A stretch of 17,606 nucleotides of DNA. Origin: an uncultured Eubacteriales bacterium (GTDB lineage: Bacteria > Bacillota > Clostridia > Oscillospirales > Acutalibacteraceae). Position numbers and translations under genes: made by a program. Below, piece after piece: positions 13,343-17,606 of this stretch. Numbering within the stretch: the first letter of the stretch is position 1; each line of letters opens with the position of its first letter. The notes under the pieces were generated by a model. That model was not told where the DNA came from and made no database searches. It saw only the letters and a list, made by a program, of their open reading frames with translations. The stretch lies in contig CAKTTT010000029.1 in NCBI GenBank assembly GCA_934615635.1, positions 1-17,606 on the forward strand. Reading direction: 5' to 3'.

Positions 13343-13810
13343 TTAATCCCTCTTTTTCTTTCTGCTTTTCCATACAGCGGCTAGGATATCCTTGATAACA
13401 AGCATGGCATTCAACGCATCGTATCCATATTTCTTTTCCAAATCGCTCAACAATTTATCCAATTCCGCCGCATAATAGGAAACCTCCACCTCCTCCTGAT
13501 ATTGAAGGAGAATCGGATATTTTTTGCTCCATGCCTTTGTCCAGTCTATTTTGTCCGCTGCCTCATCGCTTGTTCTGTCAATGGCTTCCTGTATCTCCTG
13601 CAGGTTCCTGTTCCCATCCCAGTCGATCAGCTCATCCAGGGATAAGCCGTACAAAACAGCCAGGTTTTTCGATTGCCGGATATCCGGCAGGGTTTCGTCC
13701 GTTTCCCATTTGGAAATTGTCTGCCTGCTGACCCCCAGCTTCTCGGCCACCATTTCTTGGGATAACCCCTTGTTTTTTCGCGCGCGAAACAGATGATCGC
13801 CCAACCCCAT
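13343..13810 (-). CDS. XRE-family helix-turn-helix regulator
   Basis: A 155-residue protein with an N-terminal Cro/C1-type HTH at residues 4-58: HLFRARKNKGLSQEMVAEKL, then GVSRQTISKWETDETLPDI and LAVLYGLSLDELI. The remaining 95 residues are charged and helical, with a possible coiled-coil piece (YYAAELDKLLSDLEKKYGYD) and a Lys/Arg-rich end, but no known effector domain. I used the ATG at 13810 because AAGGAGG is 8-10 bases from it but only about 2 from the earlier ATG 13816. A -10 TATAAT lies at 13848-13843 (minus). It is divergent from the polyferredoxin gene and may regulate it. Confidence 0.85.
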   Translation of the reverse strand: MGLGDHLFRARKNKGLSQEMVAEKLGVSRQTISKWETDETLPDIRQSKNLAVLYGLSLDELIDWDGNRNLQEIQEAIDRTSDEAADKIDWTKAWSKKYPILLQYQEEVEVSYYAAELDKLLSDLEKKYGYDALNAMLVIKDILAAVWKSRKKKRD

Positions 13811-13902
13811 CAGCATTTCCTCCTTGCATAGAATTCCTCTTCATTATAAGGCTTTTACCGCAGAAATACTATCAACCTCATCAGGCAATTCCGCCCGTTT
13901 TC

Positions 13903-13932
13903 TTGACAAATCCCCAAGGAACCGGCTACAAT
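13903..13932 (+). promoter_or_regulatory. Promoter of the NapH-like gene
   Basis: TTGACA (13903-13908), an 18-bp spacer and TACAAT (13927-13932). The transcript would have a leader of about 120 bases before the ATG. Confidence 0.75.
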
Positions 13933-14057
13933 AAAAGTGATCCATTGACCAATTCCGCAGGCGCTTATCAGAATTCCATCTTCCAGAAAGTGCCCCTATA
14001 GGCCGTCGGGCAGCCATCCAGCCGCAGGGCACACGATATCTGCATGGGGGAACATAT

Positions 14058-14882
14058 ATGAAAAAATATGCCTTTCCATTGATCATGTGGCTGTTGTTTG
14101 AAGCAATCGCTATAACGCTGTGGCTGGCTCTGGATAATCTGTTCTATCTTTTCAATTTTTCCTACATAGGCCTCTGTCTGGCTTTCGGCATCGCCTTTTA
14201 TATCAAGAAGGTGAAATATGCCCGCCATATGGTGCAGTTGGCCGTGGGGTTGTATATGCTGGTATACCTCGGCATTCTCTCCCGGGAAAATATGCAGATC
14301 GAGGGCTTCTGGTATTATTTGTTTTTAGGGGTCTTTGAGGCTGCGGTTATTCACTATAGCATTGCAAAAATTTTTGGCCCCCTCCTGTTTGGCCGCGGAT
14401 GGTGCGGGTACGCCTGCTGGACGGCGATGGTTTTGGATCTGCTTCCCTACAAGGTTCCGCGCCGACCCCGCAAAAACATCGCCTTTATCCGCTATATTGT
14501 GTTTGCCCTTTCTCTTTTATTTGTCGGCGCGCTCTTTCTTTTTCATGCGCCGCATTTGGACAGGATCATGTTCTGGAGTTTTATCATCGGCAATGCGCTG
14601 TATTACGCCGTAGGAACGGTATTGGCCTTTGTTTTCAAAGATAACCGCGCGTTCTGTAAATATATCTGCCCCATAACCGTGTTTTTAAAGCCTGCCAGCT
14701 ATTTCGCTTTACTGCGGGTGAAGAACCACACAGATAGGTGCATCTCCTGCGGCCGATGCAAAAAAGTCTGTCCCATGGATGTGGACGTCCCCGACAATTC
14801 CCGCCGCCGTCTTAACGCAACGGAGTGCATCTTGTGCCTGAAATGTATAGACGAGTGCCCTAACCATTCCCTATATTTATGA
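14058..14882 (+). CDS. NapH-like membrane polyferredoxin (4Fe-4S)
   Basis: A 274-residue membrane electron-transfer protein of the NapH/NosR/CcoG-like 4Fe-4S family. About five hydrophobic helices lie within residues 6-195. Two Cys pairs face each other: C116 and C120 in GRGWCGYACWT, and C200 and C204 in CKYICPI. The C-terminal tail carries two 4Fe-4S motifs, C228/C231/C234/C238P and C257/C260/C263/C267P. The first pair reads CX3CW where the family usually has CX3CP. Such proteins pass electrons between quinone or flavin and a periplasmic or cytosolic reductase, but no reductase is adjacent, so the partner is unknown. The start is ATG 14058, after GGGGGA. Divergent from an XRE regulator. Confidence 0.88.
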   Translation: MKKYAFPLIMWLLFEAIAITLWLALDNLFYLFNFSYIGLCLAFGIAFYIKKVKYARHMVQLAVGLYMLVYLGILSRENMQIEGFWYYLFLGVFEAAVIHYSIAKIFGPLLFGRGWCGYACWTAMVLDLLPYKVPRRPRKNIAFIRYIVFALSLLFVGALFLFHAPHLDRIMFWSFIIGNALYYAVGTVLAFVFKDNRAFCKYICPITVFLKPASYFALLRVKNHTDRCISCGRCKKVCPMDVDVPDNSRRRLNATECILCLKCIDECPNHSLYL

Positions 14883-15221
14883 CGGCAAAAGGAGCGTATC
14901 CGCCCCTTGACCCGAATTCATCTATTGGGAGCTTTCGCTTCCCAATCTTCCTAAAGGGGCTTTCCAATCAAAAACCGCGGCACAAGCCGGGGGCTTGAGC
15001 GGGAACAAAAGTGTCTGCTACCGGCGGCCCTCTCAAGACGCAATGAAAGTTATCGTTTCCTTACATCCCTTGCCCCGCCGTCCGTAAACGGGCGCATCTC
15101 GTCTGCCGTTGGTTTTTATCCGGCATTAAGCTTTTTATTGGCATCTCGTTTTGCTCCATACTGAAAACGAAAGCTGACGGGAGACCTTCCTCGGCGCAGC
15201 CGGAGGTTTCCATAGCAATAG
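14883..15221. other. Intergenic region between the polyferredoxin gene and tuf
   Basis: No gene is supportable. A small hairpin ATTGGGA / TCCCAAT (near 14923-14947) follows the polyferredoxin stop and may end its transcript, though the T tract is poor. An imperfect palindrome CCTCGGC-GCA-GCCGGAGG lies near 15188-15206. The rest shows no recognisable signal. Confidence 0.4.
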
Positions 15222-15252
15222 AAAATCCCCCGGAAAACTTCCGGGGGATTTT
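15222..15252 (-). terminator. Terminator of tuf
   Basis: Fourteen-base perfect stem, AAAATCCCCCGGAA / TTCCGGGGGATTTT, with a 3-base loop, 13 bases after the tuf stop on the minus strand. Symmetry makes it potentially bidirectional. Confidence 0.9.
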
Positions 15253-15265
15253 TCATTCAGAAATA

Positions 15266-16468
15266 TTAGCCGTTGATCTTGGTAACAACGCCGGAGCCAA
15301 CGGTACGGCCGCCTTCACGGATAGCGAAGCGCAGACCTTCCTCGATGGCGATGGGGGTGATCAGCTCAACATCCATCTCGACATTATCGCCAGGCATGCA
15401 CATCTCGGTGCCTTCCGGCAGGGAGATGACGCCGGTCACGTCGGTGGTACGGAAATAGAACTGCGGACGATAGTTGTTGAAGAAGGGGGTATGACGGCCG
15501 CCTTCTTCCTTGGACAGGACGTACACCTGGCCATGGAATTTGGTATGGGGATTGATGGAGCCGGGCTTGCAGAGAACCTGGCCGCGCTCAATCTCATTTC
15601 TCTGAATACCACGCAGCAGGGCACCGATGTTATCGCCGGCCTCCGCGTAATCCAGCAGCTTGCGGAACATTTCGATGCCGGTGACAACCGTCTTCTTGCG
15701 CTCCTCGGTCAAACCGATGATCTCCACTTCCTCAGACAGCTTCAGCTGGCCACGCTCCACACGGCCGGTGGCGACGGTGCCGCGCCCGGTGATGGTGAAG
15801 ACATCCTCAACCGGCATCAGGAAGGGCTTGTCGGTGGTGCGCTCGGGGCTGGGGATATACTCGTCCACAGCCTTCATCAGCTCCAGGATGGGCGCGTACT
15901 CGGGGGCGCTGGGATCGGTGGAGGTGCACTCCAGAGCCTGCAGCGCGGAGCCCTTGATGATGGGGGTGTCGTCGCCCGGGAACTCATACTCGTTGAGCAG
16001 CTCGCGGATTTCCATCTCCACCAGCTCCAGCAGCTCGGGATCGTCCACCTGATCGCACTTGTTCATGAACACGACGATATAGGGAACGCCGACCTGACGG
16101 GAGAGCAGGATGTGCTCACGAGTCTGGGGCATGGGGCCGTCGGCAGCGGACACAACCAGGATAGCGCCGTCCATCTGCGCAGCGCCGGTGATCATGTTTT
16201 TCACATAGTCGGCGTGGCCGGGGCAGTCCACGTGGGCATAGTGACGGTTCTCCGTCTGATATTCCACGTGAGAGGTGTTGATCGTGATACCACGGGCTCT
16301 CTCTTCCGGAGCCTTATCGATATTGGCGTAATCGACGAAGTCCGCATCGCCCTTCAGGTTGAGCACCTTGGTGATCGCCGCGGTCAGGGTCGTCTTGCCA
16401 TGGTCGACGTGACCGATGGTACCAATGTTTACATGGGGCTTATTTCTTTCGAATTTTGCCTTTGCCAT
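15266..16468 (-). CDS. tuf: Elongation factor Tu
   Basis: A 400-residue GTPase that delivers aminoacyl-tRNA to the ribosome. The G motifs are GHVDHGKT (19-26), RGITI (59-63), DCPGH (81-85) and NKCD (136-139). Domains 2 and 3 follow, with GRGTVATGRVERG and the usual C-terminus VGSGVVTKING. The start is the ATG complement at 16466-16468, with AAGGAGG upstream; a longer frame from 16495 crosses the ribosome site and is not real. It lies downstream of fusA as in the str operon, with a promoter of its own in the 178-base gap. Confidence 0.98.
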   Translation of the reverse strand: MAKAKFERNKPHVNIGTIGHVDHGKTTLTAAITKVLNLKGDADFVDYANIDKAPEERARGITINTSHVEYQTENRHYAHVDCPGHADYVKNMITGAAQMDGAILVVSAADGPMPQTREHILLSRQVGVPYIVVFMNKCDQVDDPELLELVEMEIRELLNEYEFPGDDTPIIKGSALQALECTSTDPSAPEYAPILELMKAVDEYIPSPERTTDKPFLMPVEDVFTITGRGTVATGRVERGQLKLSEEVEIIGLTEERKKTVVTGIEMFRKLLDYAEAGDNIGALLRGIQRNEIERGQVLCKPGSINPHTKFHGQVYVLSKEEGGRHTPFFNNYRPQFYFRTTDVTGVISLPEGTEMCMPGDNVEMDVELITPIAIEEGLRFAIREGGRTVGSGVVTKING

Positions 16469-16523
16469 TGTGGATTTCCTCCTTTTATCAACCAACTATT
16501 TCTTTTACAGAATTGCAACTCCC

Positions 16524-16552
16524 ATTTTAGCAAGTCCCCGCGGGAATTTCAA
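16524..16552 (-). promoter_or_regulatory. Promoter of tuf
   Basis: On the minus strand, TTGAAA (16552-16547), a 17-bp spacer and TAAAAT (16529-16524), 55 bases before the tuf start. It would allow tuf expression above fusA read-through. The spacer contains the palindrome CCCGCGGG. Confidence 0.7.
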
Positions 16553-16646
16553 GCCCTTTTCCAAATAAATCCGGCGGTAGGAGCCTGTCCAGCGTCGAAA
16601 AGACGCCGATTTTGCCCGCTTTAGGGGCTCAAAGGAAAAAGCCGAA

Positions 16647-17606
16647 TCAGTCTTCCTTCTTGGCGCGCTTGGAAATGATCGCCTCGGCCACGTTCTTGGG
16701 AACCTCGGCGTAGTGGCTGGGCTCCATCACGTACTGACCACGGCCCTGGGTGCGGGAACGCAGGTCGGTGGCGTAGCCGAACATCTCAGACAGCGGCACC
16801 AGCGCGTGAATCTGCTGGCCGCCGGAAATGGCGTCCATGCCCTGCATCAAGCCGCGGCGGGAGTTGATATCACCGATAACGTCGCCCATATATTCGTCGG
16901 GAACGGTGACAACCACCTTCATGATGGGCTCCAGCAGCACCGGATCGGCCTTGCGCATCGCCTCCTTGAACGCCATGGAACCGGCGATCTTAAAGGCCAT
17001 TTCGGAGGAGTCGACCTCATGGTAAGAACCGTCGTACAGGGTGACCTTGACGTCCACCACCGGATAACCGGCCAGTACGCCGGACTGCATGGCGCCCTGA
17101 ATACCGGCGTCTACCGCAGGAATATATTCCTTGGGAATCACGCCGCCGACGATAGCGTTGACAAACTCGTAGCCCTTACCGGTTTCGTTGGGCTCCAGCT
17201 TGATCTTGACATGACCGTACTGGCCGCGGCCGCCGGACTGACGGGCGTACTTGTTGTCCACATCCGCTAGCTTGCGAACGGTCTCCTTATAAGCGACCTG
17301 GGGAGCGCCGACGTTGGCCTCCACCTTGAACTCACGCAGCAGACGGTCGACGATGATCTCCAGATGCAGCTCGCCCATACCGGCGATGATGGTCTGGCCG
17401 GTCTCCTCGTCGGTGTAGGTCTTGAAGGTGGGATCCTCCTCCGCCAGCTTGGCGAGGGCGATGCCCATCTTCTCCTGGCCGGCCTTGGTCTTGGGCTCAA
17501 TGGCCACGCGGATAACCGGCTCCGGGAAATCCATGGACTCCAGGATAACCGGGTTCTTCTCATCGCACAGGGTGTCGCCGGTGGTGGTGTTCTTGAGGCC
17601 CACGGC
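16647..17606 (-). CDS. fusA: Elongation factor G, C-terminal part (cut by the window edge)
   Basis: The last 319 codons of EF-G, the ribosomal translocase; the reading frame remains open at the window end, so the N-terminal GTPase domain lies beyond it. The visible part begins AVGLKNTTTGDTLC at the end of domain II. It continues through domain III (GMGELHLEIIVDRLLREF), domain IV (SGGRGQYGHVKIKLEP, GVIPKEYIPAVDAGIQ) and domain V (EPIMKVVVTVPDEYMGDVIGD), ending RAKKED. The short hairpin GCGTC-TTTTC-GACGC downstream (about 16591-16605) lacks a T tail, so read-through into tuf is likely. Confidence 0.97.
   Translation of the reverse strand, partial: AVGLKNTTTGDTLCDEKNPVILESMDFPEPVIRVAIEPKTKAGQEKMGIALAKLAEEDPTFKTYTDEETGQTIIAGMGELHLEIIVDRLLREFKVEANVGAPQVAYKETVRKLADVDNKYARQSGGRGQYGHVKIKLEPNETGKGYEFVNAIVGGVIPKEYIPAVDAGIQGAMQSGVLAGYPVVDVKVTLYDGSYHEVDSSEMAFKIAGSMAFKEAMRKADPVLLEPIMKVVVTVPDEYMGDVIGDINSRRGLMQGMDAISGGQQIHALVPLSEMFGYATDLRSRTQGRGQYVMEPSHYAEVPKNVAEAIISKRAKKED

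Noticed and set aside
15491..16624. 377-codon plus-strand open frame
   Set aside because: Antisense of tuf, a commonly seen artefact of its codon usage.
1..17606. CRISPR arrays, rRNA, intact insertion sequences
   Set aside because: No regularly spaced repeats, no rRNA signatures and no intact transposase or terminal inverted repeats were seen.

Overview
The window reads as chromosomal DNA of a Gram-positive anaerobe, most likely a gut-type member of the Clostridia. The signs are strong AGGAGG-type ribosome binding sites, a T-box leader, a PerR-type Fur regulator next to a rubrerythrin with its rubredoxin domain at the N-terminus, a KTGD-type surface-anchor relic, and a fusA-tuf pair. This placement is inference; no 16S gene is present.

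Layout. Positions 28-76 (minus) hold a tRNA-Ala-like remnant without an anticodon arm. Positions 200-1406 are an oxidative-stress unit: promoter with a Per-box-like operator, perR, reverse rubrerythrin, terminator. Positions 1513-2318 carry two overlapping unknown genes, followed by a second, vestigial copy of the rubrerythrin 3' end with its own terminator. Positions 2326-3219 hold a divergent pair, a zinc-ribbon/TM2 membrane protein (minus) and an XRE regulator (plus). Positions 3220-4719 are mostly non-coding, with one unknown gene at 3568-4017. A DegV-family lipid-binding protein follows on the minus strand (4720-5565).

The metabolic core is 5680-11788: promoter, T-box riboswitch with terminator, then ilvB-ilvN-cimA-leuC-leuD and a strong terminator. 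CimA makes citramalate from pyruvate and acetyl-CoA, LeuC/LeuD isomerise it, and IlvB/IlvN act on the resulting 2-oxobutyrate. The set therefore looks like a threonine-independent isoleucine operon, and the T-box specifier loop contains the Ile codon ATC, with overlapping alternative readings. LeuB-, IlvC- and IlvD-type enzymes are not in the window.

Positions 11789-15250 are an accessory stretch: the anchor-tail relic of a surface protein, an AraC-type regulator with a GyrI-like domain, a frameshifted and internally deleted relic of a large serine recombinase (a scar of a lost mobile element), an XRE regulator, and a NapH-like membrane polyferredoxin. The window ends with tuf (with its own promoter and terminator) and the 3' part of fusA, both on the minus strand.

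I found no CRISPR array, intact insertion sequence or rRNA. The least explained coding material is the two-gene module at 1589-2219 and the orphan at 3568-4017. No complete new system can be demonstrated from the sequence alone.
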